From assembly GCA_900660155.1 (NCBI GenBank), contig CABFPE010000540.1, positions 166,245-230,244 of the forward strand: a DNA stretch of 64,000 nt, read 5' to 3'. The notes beneath the pieces are model-generated. The model was not told where the DNA came from, did not search any database, and saw nothing but the letters and a program-made list of their open reading frames with translations. How positions within the stretch are numbered: position 1 is the stretch's first letter; the number at the start of each line of letters is the position of its first letter. The stretch comes from Hofstenia miamia (lineage: Eukaryota > Xenacoelomorpha > Acoela > Hofsteniidae). The position numbers and the translations under genes were made by a program. Positions 32,110 to 45,329 of the stretch are shown here, in pieces.

Positions 32110-33109
32110 NNNNNNNNNNNNNNNNNNNNNNNNNNNNNNNNNNNNNNNNNNNNNNNNNNNNNNNNNNNNNNNNNNNNNNNNNNNNNNNNNNNNNNNNNNN
32201 NNNNNNNNNNNNNNNNNNNNNNNNNNNNNNNNNNNNNNNNNNNNNNNNNNNNNNNNNNNNNNNNNNNNNNNNNNNNNNNNNNNNNNNNNNNNNNNNNNNN
32301 NNNNNNNNNNNNNNNNNNNNNNNNNNNNNNNNNNNNNNNNNNNNNNNNNNNNNNNNNNNNNNNNNNNNNNNNNNNNNNNNNNNNNNNNNNNNNNNNNNNN
32401 NNNNNNNNNNNNNNNNNNNNNNNNNNNNNNNNNNNNNNNNNNNNNNNNNNNNNNNNNNNNNNNNNNNNNNNNNNNNNNNNNNNNNNNNNNNNNNNNNNNN
32501 NNNNNNNNNNNNNNNNNNNNNNNNNNNNNNNNNNNNNNNNNNNNNNNNNNNNNNNNNNNNNNNNNNNNNNNNNNNNNNNNNNNNNNNNNNNNNNNNNNNN
32601 NNNNNNNNNNNNNNNNNNNNNNNNNNNNNNNNNNNNNNNNNNNNNNNNNNNNNNNNNNNNNNNNNNNNNNNNNNNNNNNNNNNNNNNNNNNNNNNNNNNN
32701 NNNNNNNNNNNNNNNNNNNNNNNNNNNNNNNNNNNNNNNNNNNNNNNNNNNNNNNNNNNNNNNNNNNNNNNNNNNNNNNNNNNNNNNNNNNNNNNNNNNN
32801 NNNNNNNNNNNNNNNNNNNNNNNNNNNNNNNNNNNNNNNNNNNNNNNNNNNNNNNNNNNNNNNNNNNNNNNNNNNNNNNNNNNNNNNNNNNNNNNNNNNN
32901 NNNNNNNNNNNNNNNNNNNNNNNNNNNNNNNNNNNNNNNNNNNNNNNNNNNNNNNNNNNNNNNNNNNNNNNNNNNNNNNNNNNNNNNNNNNNNNNNNNNN
33001 NNNNNNNNNNNNNNNNNNNNNNNNNNNNNNNNNNNNNNNNNNNNNNNNNNNNNNNNNNNNNNNNNNNNNNNNNNNNNNNNNNNNNNNNNNNNNNNNNNNN
33101 NNNNNNNNN
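32110..33109. other. 1000-N assembly gap
   Basis: Exactly 1000 N, so a placeholder of unknown true length. Open frames through it are artefacts. Confidence 0.98.
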
Positions 33110-33199
33110 AAATCTAAGAATAAGATTTTCAAAGAATTTACTTCAACAGTTTCCAAATTAATTTCAGATCTATTTATACTCTAATTCAAAAAGTACTTG

Positions 33200-33480
33200 T
33201 TGTTTGAAATTTTAATTTAATTCGTCTGCCAAAATGGCTAAAAATAATGGAAGTGATTTTGCCCCCTTTGTTTAGTCAAATTATTTAACAACAAGTACTA
33301 ATTTGCTATGTTATTACTTGGTTGCATTTACAAAGATAATCTGATAATTAAACTTAAATTGTTTTTCTAATTAACAATCACAATTCAATCTTAGTTTCAA
33401 CTAATCATCTGATCTTCCTTCTTTATTAGCAGCATTATTCTTTGGATTATGCTACACTATATTTGTGTCATTTTTACCTT
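33200..33480 (-). repeat. repeat family X, partial copy E
   Basis: The complement of 28020-28270: GTCTGCCAAAATGGCTAAAA, CTTGGTTGCATTTACAAAGA and GATCTTCCTTCTTTATTAGC all have counterparts there, and at 56885-57100 in the same orientation. Confidence 0.72.
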
Positions 33481-34299
33481 AATGATTAACTGTAACTGCT
33501 TAGATTATAACCTCATAATCACAAAGGGCTGCTGATATAAACAGAATCCTGCTGAAATGGTGCAAGTGTTCACAGATAAGAAAATATTTTACTTTTGTTA
33601 ATTGTTTTAATCAATACACAATAGAATATATGTTACCAATTACTTACTGTGTTTGTAATGATATGCAATTAGTTAATCATCACTGAAAGGCAAGGAAACA
33701 ATTTTAGCTCATTAACCTTCAATTTAATTAAATGTACATGTAATTGATTAGTGAATATTGATCACAGTCACATCTTTCTTCTTTGTGCATCAGTTGTTCT
33801 GACATGGACCACTTTGATTATACAAATAACTAACATATAATTAAATAGAATTAATTTCTATAACAATTTTTTCATTCATCAATCTTTGAAAGAAACATCA
33901 AACTGCATTAAGGTATGCTAGGCCATGAATAGGCCATCAATAATAATCAATCATCCATCTATTTTTTATATCATTGATCTATGTTTTGGTTTAGTACTCA
34001 CCTTATGTATTGATTAGTAAAACACCACCAACATTGCCATTGAGAAAATGAACATAATGACAATTCATTTCAAAACTAATGTAATAAAAATGACTGTTCT
34101 CCAATAAGAATTTAATGATACTATTTTGTTTGCATATGGTTAGTCCTTCAATAACATTTTACAGGTATTACAAAATCACTTGCTAAATATATATTAGATC
34201 AGATTACCACTGTTAATTCAAATTATTTCATTATTTTATTAAAGTCAAAAACTAAGGATTTAACTCTCAGTTGAATTGATTTTTATCTTATTTTTGGAA
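33481..34299. other. no gene recognised
   Basis: AT-rich, CpG-poor, no domain-bearing frame. Confidence 0.4.
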
Positions 34300-34430
34300 A
34301 CCTGTAATTAACATATATTTATACAAAAATTTCTATGACAGAATGCAAACTTAAAGGCACCTCTTCTAATCAATTGTATATAAGCAATTTTTATTAGAAA
34401 TATAAGCATGTTTTATGCTATTTCCTAGAA
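34300..34430 (+). repeat. LTR-like fragment, probable 5' end of gypsy copy 1
   Basis: GTATATAAGCAATTTTTATT with upstream CACCTCTTCTAATCAA matches 41725-41790 in the same orientation (CAACTCTTCTGACCAA, GTATATAAGCAATTTTAATT). Direct repeats at both sides of the pol remnant fit long terminal repeats, with TATATAAGC as a possible promoter box. Confidence 0.5.
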
Positions 34431-34559
34431 ACTTTCTAAAATTCCTAAAATTCCTAGAATTCCCAATTTTTTCTTAGAATTTACAATAGATTCATTTAGC
34501 CAATCAAATTAACACATCTTTAGATTTACACACAATACATTTTCACTAAAAACGCACTG

Positions 34560-35735
34560 TCATTATTGTTTGAAATATGGTCCATGGTAGTGAAATTTCA
34601 CCAACAAAGCATGCTCAAATTCATATATTGTACAAGGAGGTACAATTATCATGCTATAGCTGTTAGAATGGGTGTATCAGTATCTTCAGTATCCAGAAGT
34701 GTTACCTGCTATCAGCAACTCAAAGTTTTTCCTCTCAGAAGCATTCTGGAACACCAAAAATGACAACCCCTCCAACTGACAATCTCATTCACCATTATGT
34801 TGTCAATCAAACATTCTCTTCATCTTTTGAAGTCTAAGCAAATATAGGTGCAGTAATGCTGACTGTATCAACACATACCATTAGGCATCAATTGAATGCA
34901 ACCTTTGACATTCCATCATGCAAACCAGCAGCCAAACCCTGATTGTCTTCAAAGAATATTTGAGACAGGTTGTGCTTCTACAGACAATACCAACACTACA
35001 CCCTGAGATGTGGCATCAAGTAATGTTTAATGATGAATCCAAGATTTGCCAGTTTACATCATACTGGCCACATGTTTGATGACCAGGAAACAAAGATTCA
35101 ATACATGTTACACACAAAAAACTGTCTGCTCAGCATGTTCTTTGATGATTTGGGGTGATATAACTGTGAATGGGCGTGCTGGTCTGCATTTTGTTCCTCA
35201 CAACAAGACAGTCACAGCCAAGACCTACCTCAAAATAATTAAGGAGAATAACACCCACATTTATGCAGCTTCACAGAACATCTGTACTACAAGATGGTGC
35301 CCCTGTCACAGTGCCAAAGTTGTGAACCAGTGGAATGCATCACAAGACTTTCAGCTGCTTGAGAACTGGCCAGGAAGCTCCCCAGACCCCAATGTTACAG
35401 AAAATTGTGGGCATCACATCAAAAGCTGTTTGAGGAAGCGCCAATGCACATCACTTGATAATCTGAAGGAGCAAATTAAAGTGGTATGGTGCACAGAGAT
35501 TACTGATGATTATGGTCAAGTCAATGTCAAATTGCATTGTTGTAATAATAGCAGACATACAAAATATTAGTGAGTTTTTCTGAATTAACTATTTACTTTC
35601 TACATGGTGTTATCATATCATTTTGACATTGTGTTACTATATTGTTTCTACATTGTGTTTTTTAGTGTAAAATACAAAAATTTTTAAGTTTGGAAAGTGT
35701 TCCCAAACTTTTGGCCAGTACTGTATATTAGTGAT
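34560..35735 (+). mobile_element. Tc1-like transposon remnant
   Basis: Frames carry a helix-turn-helix (YNYHAIAVRMGVSVSSVSRS), then SLMIWGDITVNGRAGLHFVP, KTVTAKTYLKIIKENN and a SPDPNVTENCGHHIKSCLRK block corresponding to SPDLNPIExxWxxLK. The 3' terminal repeat CCCAAACTTTTGGCCAGTAC ends near 35729. The glutamate of the catalytic triad and other residues are altered, and frames shift. It appears inserted in gypsy copy 1 just after its 5' LTR. The matching 5' terminal repeat is not found. Confidence 0.75.
35046..35570 (+). pseudogene. Tc1 transposase catalytic-region fragment
   Basis: A 174-codon open frame covers the middle and C-terminal transposase. The WPGSSPDPNVTEN block has N where Tc1 enzymes have the catalytic E (PIE/PTE), and the DNAPCH-like motif is replaced by TRWCPCH, so it cannot be active. 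Confidence 0.7.
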
Positions 35736-35918
35736 ATATTTAATAATATATGACTGTGTAATAATGGCTTAGATCAATCAATTTGCAGATTACTTAGCTT
35801 GTTGAAATAGGTACTGTCAAGAATATCTACTTATGAATAATCAAGTCCAAAATGTTGATAGTAAGGGATTTCATATGGTGACCATGACATGCTTACAAAC
35901 AACAAATGAGAGACCAAN

Positions 35919-37054
35919 ATCTCATTCACCATTATGTTGTCAATCAAACATTCTCTTCATCTTTTGAAGTCTAAGCAAATATAGGTGCAGTAATGCTGAC
36001 TGTATCAACACATACCATTAGGCATCAATTGAATGCAACCTTTGACATTCCATCATGCAAACCAGCAGCCAAACCCTGATTGTCTTCAAAGAATATTTGA
36101 GACAGGTTGTGCTTCTACAGACAATACCAACACTACACCCTGAGATGTGGCATCAAGTAATGTTTAATGATGAATCCAAGATTTGCCAGTTTACATCATA
36201 CTGGCCACATGTTTGATGACCAGGAAACAAAGATTCAATACATGTTACACACAAAAAACTGTCTGCTCAGCATGTTCTTTGATGATTTGGGGTGATATAA
36301 CTGTGAATGGGCGTGCTGGTCTGCATTTTGTTCCTCACAACAAGACAGTCACAGCCAAGACCTACCTCAAAATAATTAAGGAGAATAACACCCACATTTA
36401 TGCAGCTTCACAGAACATCTGTACTACAAGATGGTGCCCCTGTCACAGTGCCAAAGTTGTGAACCAGTGGAATGCATCACAAGACTTTCAGCTGCTTGAG
36501 AACTGGCCAGGAAGCTCCCCAGACCCCAATGTTACAGAAAATTGTGGGCATCACATCAAAAGCTGTTTGAGGAAGCGCCAATGCACATCACTTGATAATC
36601 TGAAGGAGCAAATTAAAGTGGTATGGTGCACAGAGATTACTGATGATTATGGTCAAGTCAATGTCAAATTGCATTGTTGTAATAATAGCAGACATACAAA
36701 ATATTAGTGAGTTTTTCTGAATTAACTATTTACTTTCTACATGGTGTTATCATATCATTTTGACATTGTGTTACTATATTGTTTCTACATTGTGTTTTTT
36801 AGTGTAAAATACAAAAATTTTTAAGTTTGGAAAGTGTTCCCAAACTTTTGGCCAGTACTGTATATTAGTGATATATTTAATAATATATGACTGTGTAATA
36901 ATGGCTTAGATCAATCAATTTGCAGATTACTTAGCTTGTTGAAATAGGTACTGTCAAGAATATCTACTTATGAATAATCAAGTCCAAAATGTTGATAGTA
37001 AGGGATTTCATATGGTGACCATGACATGCTTACAAACAACAAATGAGAGACCAA
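35919..37054 (+). repeat. identical 1,136-bp copy after a single N (likely assembly duplicate)
   Basis: This segment repeats 34782-35917 without any difference I can find, the two copies being joined by one N at 35918. It includes a second copy of the 174-codon Tc1 frame at 36183-36707. Identity across such decayed sequence argues for an assembly artefact. Confidence 0.85.
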
Positions 37055-37099
37055 TTACCAAACCGTAAAGGATAATTGATAGAAACACTCCTTATGATA

Positions 37100-38960
37100 T
37101 TTATGGCAATAGAGCATAAATTGAAAGCAACTCTAGTCAACCAAAATGCAATATAAAGGCATTTTTTCACCTCTAAAACAGAAAAAACACCATATGAAAT
37201 AAACCAAGAGAAACATCACCACTGCCACAGAAAGCACAATGGTAGGCACATGAAACAAGAATCTAAAGATTTGAAAACAAACAAAACACAAGAAATCCCC
37301 TATATCTGTACCAACCTGGTATAACAGTAGAGCCTTCCCAGAATAGTCAACCCCTGAGCTAATGGCACAATCACTAGAAGAAACAGCCCTCACAACACAA
37401 CTCCTCCACCTTACTTCAGCAGACTCAGCACTGTTGGTGGATATCAGAGAACTCTGGAAAACCAAAAGAGATTATTAATTGAGATAGCCCTACTCAAGAA
37501 ACAATTTGAAAGCAAGTGAGAGAAATAAAATCACAACTGAGAATTGAGATGCAGTAGAGCATGGCAGAACAAAATGAGATCATGTGCATAGAAATTGAAT
37601 AAATAAAAGCAAAACACAGCCTAGAGATCAATGTGAAAGAAGAAGAGACTCTTGAATGGCAGAAGTGATTTGACAACTTGAAGACAGCAGAAGCCAAGTA
37701 TAAAAGGATGGAATTTTGTAAGCAATAAGTCATTGATGGCATCATGGTGGATCAAGTTAATATGTGAGTATGAATTCACAGTCAAACATCAAAAAGAAAC
37801 ACTACATGCAGATTTCTGGACAGCTTTACCACAGTTTTATAGAGACACCCCAAAAGAAGATAGAAAAGAAAAAATTCATTTTTTTACCACACAATGAGTA
37901 TAAGGAGCTACTTGAAATAAATGTTGACAGAAAAGGACACCTGATATTACTGATAACCATTAGGGGAGGGATCTCAGAAGACAAAATCATATGTAAACAA
38001 CATAAGGATAAAACACTAGAGGAGATAAAGAAGAAGGTGAATAACCTGAAAATGCCTGCAAAAAATCAAACTCTTACTTTAGAAGGTATAAATGGAAAGT
38101 TATTTATAAAACAACTGCTCTACATGGAATAACAAAATTTGAGGATAGTAATACCCAAATACTACAAGAGGAATCTGGTGACATACATACATGGAAAAGA
38201 ACACCTAGGCATAAATGACATTCAACACAAGATTTATAAAAATAGGGATGTGGAAAGAGCTAGAGGAAATAATAAACAAATGCACAGAATGTATGCTTAA
38301 CAACAAACTACACTTCCCAAAACAGAATGCACAGCTAGATAAAATTGCAGCATTAATGAATGAGATAGTGCATTTCAACATAGAAACACTATCAAAAGAT
38401 GACAATGATACCAACAGATGTTAGTTATAATTCATAATTTCACAAGATGCTAAAGAGTAATGCCACTTGACTCAAGCATTGCTAAGGTAGTTCCAGAGAA
38501 GATAGTCAAAGAATGGATCTTGAAAATCAGACCAATGGAAAAGATAATAATGCCATTCAAGAGTAAATTATGGAGATGACAGAGTATTTCTATAACACAT
38601 TGGTACACTCAACTACTGAAATAACACCCTTCAGAACAATGTTCAGAAGAGAGGCATCAACACTGCTGTCAATGCAGTATGCACATTACTACAGGGACAA
38701 TGAATACATCAAAATACTAAAAAATCAAATGACAGAATTTCATTAAATGATGTATTGCAAGATGAAGAGATTAGCTTTATGACAAGAAAGAACTTCAACA
38801 AAAAGGTTTATGACAAATAACACAAAGTGAATGATTTGGTGTATACATACAAAGTTGAAAAAGCAAACAATGTAAATCAAGTCAAGAAACTAAGATCATT
38901 ATGTGCAGGGCCATTCACAGTAACCAAAACACTACTAAGAAACTGATATAAACTAAGTAA
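37100..38960 (+). pseudogene. Ty3/gypsy copy 1: pol remnant ending in integrase
   Basis: 37764-38132 aligns with the region between RNase H and integrase of copy 2 (FLPHNEYKELLEINVD against FIPACKYELLPDINTD; ISEDKIICKQH against ISEKEIATHQL). 38150-38960 is integrase: a degraded HHCC zinc finger (INKCTECMLNNKLHFP), then YNTLVHSTTEITPFRTMFRR and a CAGPFTVTKTL GPF-type module. Reverse transcriptase and protease are not recognised, so the copy is truncated or eroded at its 5' side. Confidence 0.68.
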
Positions 38961-38969
38961 TAGACACAT

Positions 38970-41720
38970 ACTATACCTTCAAAATATGAAATGTGCAATA
39001 GGAGACATACAAATTGCAGAATTGAATAAAAATTTGGAATTTGAGATAATACACAATAAAAATCAAAACTCTTACATAATGAACAATGTTGACAGTGTTG
39101 ATGAGGAAGAGTTTGATCAGCAATTATATCATAAAATAAATAAATCAGAATTGTTTCCTTATGTACTGCCTAAAAGAGAGGCTAAAAATAAAAATCATTG
39201 TGACTCAATAGTATAGGATTAAAATGCATTAACTATGTTTAGGAATACAGATGATGAAGAGAAGTCAACAAGAATGATCAGAAGAAGAGATGATGGCAAC
39301 CACAGACGAAGAGTATGCCAGACACAGATTAAAAGATACAATAAACACAAAGAACTGCAGTACTCAGGGTCAGCATATGCAGAAACCTCAGTGATGAAAG
39401 GAGAAGCATTGAGAACAAATACCCATTTGTGCAGAGAAAATGGAAAGGCTCTGAAACAATACATGGAAAATTAGTCAGCCATGCAGTACAAATGGAAAGG
39501 TCTTGCTATGCTGATAAACAGACAAGAACCTACTCCAGAAACTTAAAGCTGGGAGCACAACAACAATAACTGATCTCACAACTGCCCCCAGTGTCTCTGA
39601 TATGGAGGACCAACCTAGTACAAGTGCCTCTAGAAGAATATTCTGAGAAATGCAAGTGAACAAAGGAAGTTGAACAGAAGGCTCTCCATCATCACCCTTT
39701 AGCCATTCTATGTCATTGACAAGCAAAAGGAAAGAGCAGATAAAATGGCACAACTAGGAATGGAAGTGCTACACCTATACTTTGTGGCAACATAGAGAAT
39801 AACTAAGAATGCTCATGGGAAATTATCCCCAAGGAAGTGCAACAAAGTCACACAAAAATACACTAAAACAAAAAGGAAGATCACTAATGTGCCACCAGTA
39901 ATAGATGCAGAGCACAGGCCAAAAGTCAATATAATCATTAATTATGACAAGGAAATGGATGAAAGACTATCCCAATCATATTTCAGAAGCACAGTGCATG
40001 TCTCACATGATGACAAATTCACATTAGAAGAAGTACAGAAGCTAATGATCAAATATAAATTGTTAATAAGGCAGAACAGGTGAACATGGAATTTGAAAAT
40101 CTGCTCATTATACACTTTCTAAAAGAGAACAAATATGCAAAAAATTTATCAAAGGTAATTGACAAAACAATTATGGTTGCTAACAGAGAAAAAACACTTG
40201 ATAATAATCAGTAGCAGAGAAGACAAGGCACTACCAGAAGTTCTTCAACAGATGGCAGAATGCATGGAAAGCAACAGCCAGACATAACAAATAATAGATG
40301 ATAGAGACAGATTTAAATCTAGACCACTAGGCCTGGTGCCCACCACCAACTAAAGATAGAACCAAGAATAGTGGTGGATATCTTCATGTAAGTTCAGACT
40401 ATGGAAGCTCTAGGATACACAAAAGACCTAGAGGAAATAACAAATGTCAATATAAGATTTAGGCTCAATCAAAGAAATGAATTCCCTGAAGAACTCCAGG
40501 AAGTATGGCAAAACATAAAAGCAGATAAACTGACAGAAGCAGAATAGCCAAATATAGAAATTAGATCAACCACAGGGAGATTTCTTGAAACAATATAAAA
40601 ATACTGAAGGAAATCAAGCTACAATTGCAAGTTATATTTAGAATATATTCTAAGAACTTAGTTGCCCAATTATCAAATACAGGAGTACAGAATGGATTTT
40701 TTTGAAATGTTCTAACAGACGACAATGAATTAAGGGCTCAAATAGTCGGAGCAGCTCAAGGGACTGCAGAAGCTCAGGAAAGCCTAATTAAGAAAGAACT
40801 GCTAATCTGTAAGCCACCCCAACAATATGGATTCCTATGGTAGTGCTGAATTGTAAGATTAAGGTAAAACCACTAATAAAATTACCAATGTTGGAAGAGA
40901 ACTCATATGTAGGGAATTTACAAAGAGTAGTATAGATAACAAATGACCTGGCATATGTTATGTCCAATTATATATATAGAAAGTGAAATAAGTCTATATC
41001 ATGTGCTAAGAGATGAAAAATAAATGCATAGGCAAATAGAAATAGCCAAAGAAGCAGTACACTTGACTACTATGAGAAGAATGATACTACAACCAGAAAT
41101 AAATGATATTGTGTAGTTGGACCTATGGGAAGACAAAACAAGTATTATGATATCTCTAAAAGAATAGAAATCATCATGATCACAAGGGAAAACATAAATA
41201 ATATGAGAATAATTACAGAAAGAGATGTAAGAGAAAACTTAAGCTTCTTCTTCAAAGAGGTTGCAAACCTGACAAAACTTATGAAAGTCTTTAAGTTCAT
41301 TTCCCCAAAGTGCAAGCTTGATATATCACTGGTACATACAACAACAGTTGATGTGCATATGACAATGATGATTGGGCTGAAGGGGATATGGTTTACAAAA
41401 GGTACTTTGATATATTCACAGGAAGGCTGAATGAACTGTGAAACATGATGACACTGAATACTAACCTAAAGAACATGAAATTCTTATGATGTAAAGAAAT
41501 GGAATCTACAGAAATGGAGATCATCATAAAACTGAAAAAGAAACACAAATAGAAAGCAGTGTGATGGAAAGATTCACAAGGAGAAGTGCTAATAGAGGAA
41601 GCACATATGTTATTTCATGGAGAAAGAGCAGAGCATCTTCAACAAAAAGCCAATCCAGATTTGGCATGTGACAGAATGAAGGCATAAATGCATTCTTGTC
41701 ACCCTCATTTTTTGATCAAA
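38970..41720 (+). pseudogene. Ty3/gypsy copy 1: unrecognised post-integrase coding region
   Basis: The broken frames after integrase align with those after the integrase of copy 2: YVLPKREAKNKNH with HILPKxKARDQR, PPVIDAEHRPKVNIIINYD with PFVIDAEHRLQINTIICYD, and HTTTVDVHMTMMIGLKGIWF with HTLDTDVLMMLLITLKGLCL. The region is about 2.7 kb, A-rich on this strand, with no envelope, chromodomain or zinc knuckle visible. Function unknown; it may be a displaced gag-like or env-position protein. Confidence 0.55.
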
Positions 41721-41800
41721 AGATGCAAACAGAAGGGCAACTCTTCTGACCAAGTGTATATAAGCAATTTTAATTAGAATTATATATAGAGAATCTTGGT
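41700..41800 (+). repeat. LTR-like fragment, probable 3' end of gypsy copy 1
   Basis: Direct repeat of 34340-34410, located where the 3' LTR of copy 1 should begin. Only about 70 bp align convincingly. Confidence 0.48.
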
Positions 41801-43659
41801 TGAAGATTTATAATCAATTTTGCTGTTGAAAAGGTCACAAAAATATTATGGAATAAAAAAAATCAGCAGAGAGTTAGTTGCCTGACTTTTGACTGAAGCA
41901 AGCCAAATGATTAATTTGATTGTCTGATCAACCAAAAAAAGAAAGTTAAGGCCTGTAAGTCATTTTAGTACACCTGTAAAAAAAATTGAGAGAAACCATG
42001 TTAGAATATTCAATACTGTAAATAAAATCGTAGTGGAGTCTGTTTCATTAATATGTTATTGCAAAGAATTATCTAAGTGCTCATAATTAGCTAACTTCCT
42101 TAATAGCAATGGTGATGGTGATTTCACTGGTTAAATTAGATGGTTCAATTTATTATCAGAATGGAAACAGCAGTGAAACTATGATGACTAATTGTTTAAC
42201 TCTACTCTTTATGCAAATGAACAGTCTATTATTTGATACTTAGTTTTGTTATAATTATAAACTAACTGTTCTTCATCAAGTGAATGATGATACATACTTT
42301 TTGGATATTATTCTGCACTGAATACCTCATTATTAATTATACTGCTGCTAGAAAGATGCTTGTATCATTGATGTTAATGGTGGAGAATGTAATGATAATG
42401 TGTACTTAACTCATTTTTAATGTGTACTTAACTCATTCTTATTTGTGATTTGTTTTTAGACTTGTTTTAATAAAGCTGGATTAGCAGTAACCTTGTTCTA
42501 TCTCCTCTCTCACACAACAGAGAAGTACAATCATCTTAAATTACATTCTTTTGAGTATATGTCTAATTAAAACTAACTGTGTTAGTATTTCACTGTATTG
42601 TGGCATTGGCATGGAAATCTGCAGTAGTTCCCTATCTAACAAGGGACTCATGTTGAGCAAGGATTTTTGATGCTACACTTATTATCTAACCTCTCATATT
42701 ATAATACCAATTCCTAGTAAAAGTAAAGAGCATACAGGAGATCAAGAAAGAGAAGGATGGCCAAACTCAGCTGATCTGAAACAGATAAACTTGTGAAAGG
42801 GTCATGTAAGAATGGAGCCCTATTTGAAAGAAAAGAGAGAGCAGCCCTAATATTCTTGGATGCATTATAATGAAACCTAATTGCTAACTTAAAAACCTAA
42901 CTTTAATGCATTCCTCAACTCTTCCAAATTAGGTGGTAGCAATAAAACAATTTCTATTAACAAATGGAATATTTACTAACAACAGGCCCTAGCCATATAC
43001 CTAGCCCTAAGTTAAAGGATAGGCTAGCTGAGCTGTACCACTTCTAGGTACCCTTAAACTAAGTTGAAATGGTTTTATAAAATCATAATTTAATTAAATC
43101 AAAAATCAAAGATAAATAGTAAATCCCATTTACTTTCAAGTAACTGAAATGGATATTAACATACATTTATATATGAACAAAAATAGTAAATACAAACAAT
43201 AACTCACTGTTGCCAATATGAGTGAATAAATAACAGGTAGTCTGCAACAGTCAGTAATACTGTGTAAAATTATCAGAAATATTCAAAAAACTAAATTTGG
43301 TCTAAATATAATTAAAAAAATTGCAATTACTAATGCATGTAACCAGTGTTGAAATTAATGAAAGCAGAATAAATGCAGATATGCTACAGTATGTTAATGT
43401 ATCATCAGTTGAATAAGACATCAGGAAAACTTAATTCATAAGGTTATATTTACAACAGACTTGTACACTGAGTAAATGTAATGAAGTCTAGTAATGTGAT
43501 GTAACCTTGACCACTTTGTGGAATGAAAACAACATGTGAACCTAAGCAGATATAGTCAATTATTCATATGGCATATACATATATTAGAGATATATTCAAT
43601 AGTATATGATGGCATAGTAATGTAGAATGAGGGGCATGAACTAGGGTGAATGGTACTAG
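41801..43659. other. no gene recognised
   Basis: CpG-poor decayed sequence. A 21-bp tandem duplication (GTGTACTTAACTCATT) occurs near 42399-42438. Confidence 0.4.
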
Positions 43660-44110
43660 GGAACTTAATGTCATGGCAGAAGGTTGCAAGAGTGACCATA
43701 TTGTAGAGTGGCCATGATTCTAGCAAAAATAAGCAAAAAGAAAAACATCTGTAATTCATCCTTGTAACTAGTAACTGTTTAAATCCACCAAAGCAGGAGA
43801 ATAGAACATCCAGGACAACCAATTCATATGGCATGATACTGGAGTGACATCTAGGATAGGAGGTTTGGAAACTTGTTTAAATGGATTATTTGTTTCACAT
43901 GTTATTATCTATCTCAATAAACCATCTCATTTGTTTTCTTAAGTCTCAGCTCATGTAATTTCCATGCATTCATGCTGCCCAACAGGCATAATTTAACCAC
44001 AGTGTCATAAATTATAGGTGTCTGTTTATGTTGCATTCAAAAGATAAGGTGTTTAAAACTACACATAGATGTATCTGTAACCTAATGTGGTCCACTATTT
44101 GGGCTGTCTT
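43660..44110 (+). repeat. repeat family X, copy C, upstream of gypsy copy 2
   Basis: AAGGTTGCAAGAGTGACCAT, CAATAAACCATCTCATTTG, CTCAGCTCATGTAA and TAACCTAATGTGGTCCAC parallel copy A (29806-30175). It ends just before the gypsy copy 2 reading frames. TGGTCCAC after the conserved TAACCTAA could be a primer-binding-site start, which would make C the 5' LTR end, but this is inference. Confidence 0.55.
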
Positions 44111-44138
44111 TGTCTAGAAACAAGTTGTTATTAAGAAG

Positions 44139-44913
44139 GTGATTAGCATTGTTTACATGCTACAGAATACTACATGCATTAAGAGAGATGCTGGTGACCT
44201 GAAGATGGCTCAAGCTACCACTAAGTCATTAACCTTGTCAAGTTCTGCTACAGTGCAGAAGAAGACAGACACTGAAATACAGTCAGCTCACATTTGTAGC
44301 CAGAGTAGGGCAGCTATCCACCTAATTGCAGATGGGGATGGTATCATCATCAATGACCCTTCTGTTGAAGTGTGTACTCCTGACACCTTGGTGGAGTCTG
44401 TCAACCATTTAAATTAGTTGAAGCACCACCTCCTGAAAACCATGCGCATGATGTTTTGGTGATAACTTCATTGCTACACACTAACATCATCCCTGCAGAC
44501 ATGAACAGATTGCTGATTAACGCCACCATTGATACAGGAGCTTCTGTAGCCATCATCAGCAACAGCTGTTGCAACAAGCTTTGCCTACTGAGAGAAGATC
44601 TGTTACTTTCCACCGCTCTTTTATTGGATGCTTCAGGGAATACTATTTCACTGAAGGGCCAGATTAACAACCTCAAGTTGCACATCCATCAGGAATGTTT
44701 TTGTGTGGACCTCATTGTGGTCAACACCTGCAATCAGCCATACCATATGATGTCATACTTGGGAATGACTTCCTTGAGAGAAATGTGTGTGTAATCAATT
44801 ATGGAACCAACACTCTCTCTATTCACAAAACCAAGCCACAGGAGGAGCTTACTACTACTTGCAACCAAGAAATCTTGTTAACTTTAACTGATACTATCAT
44901 CATGGAACCATAG
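44139..44913 (+). pseudogene. Ty3/gypsy copy 2: 5' region and aspartic protease
   Basis: A short leader frame (44139-44417) without a zinc knuckle is followed by LLINATIDTGASVAIISNSC, the retropepsin active-site motif DTGAS (about 44531), which cleaves the polyprotein. YHMMSYLGMTSL resembles the usual YDVILGNDFL block, which is present in the overlapping frame (DVILGNDFLERN). Only about 400 bp separate repeat C from the protease, too little for a normal gag. Confidence 0.72.
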
Positions 44914-45329
44914 CACTGGCGACAAGTTGCTGTCTCTATGAGCTCTCCTTACAAGGGGGGGTTTACATCTTTCTCTGGACCTTTGTCATGTTTCTCATGG
45001 AAAGACTTACATTACTGTGCTTAATAGTTCCACATGCCTGATCCAAATGGATCCCACAAAAACATCTATCATCACAATGCTGGTCTGACTCAAACTCAAA
45101 GCTGCAGCCTGTCTACCCATTCTTACCACAATTCATGATCTAAGTGAACCAAGTGATCCAGTTCAGATCCCAGCTGTGAATTAGAGAACTCATGGACACC
45201 TGAGTCTACAAGAATGTGACACACTCTCTGCTCTCTTACACCAGCATCACAATGTGTTCAATTACAGAAAGATCAGTGTTGGAAAAGCCATTGGGGAACA
45301 ACATGCCATCAAAACTAAGAGTGTTTGCC

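Noticed and set aside
32071-33161. Long open frames on both strands through 32.1-33.2 kb
   Set aside because: They run through 1000 N and contain almost no real sequence.
37133-37465. 110-codon minus-strand frame, hydrophobic C-terminus
   Set aside because: Lies antisense to the start of gypsy copy 1 and shows no family signature.
41125-41430. 101-codon frame as an independent gene
   Set aside because: It aligns with the end of the post-integrase region of gypsy copy 2, so it is part of that retroelement.
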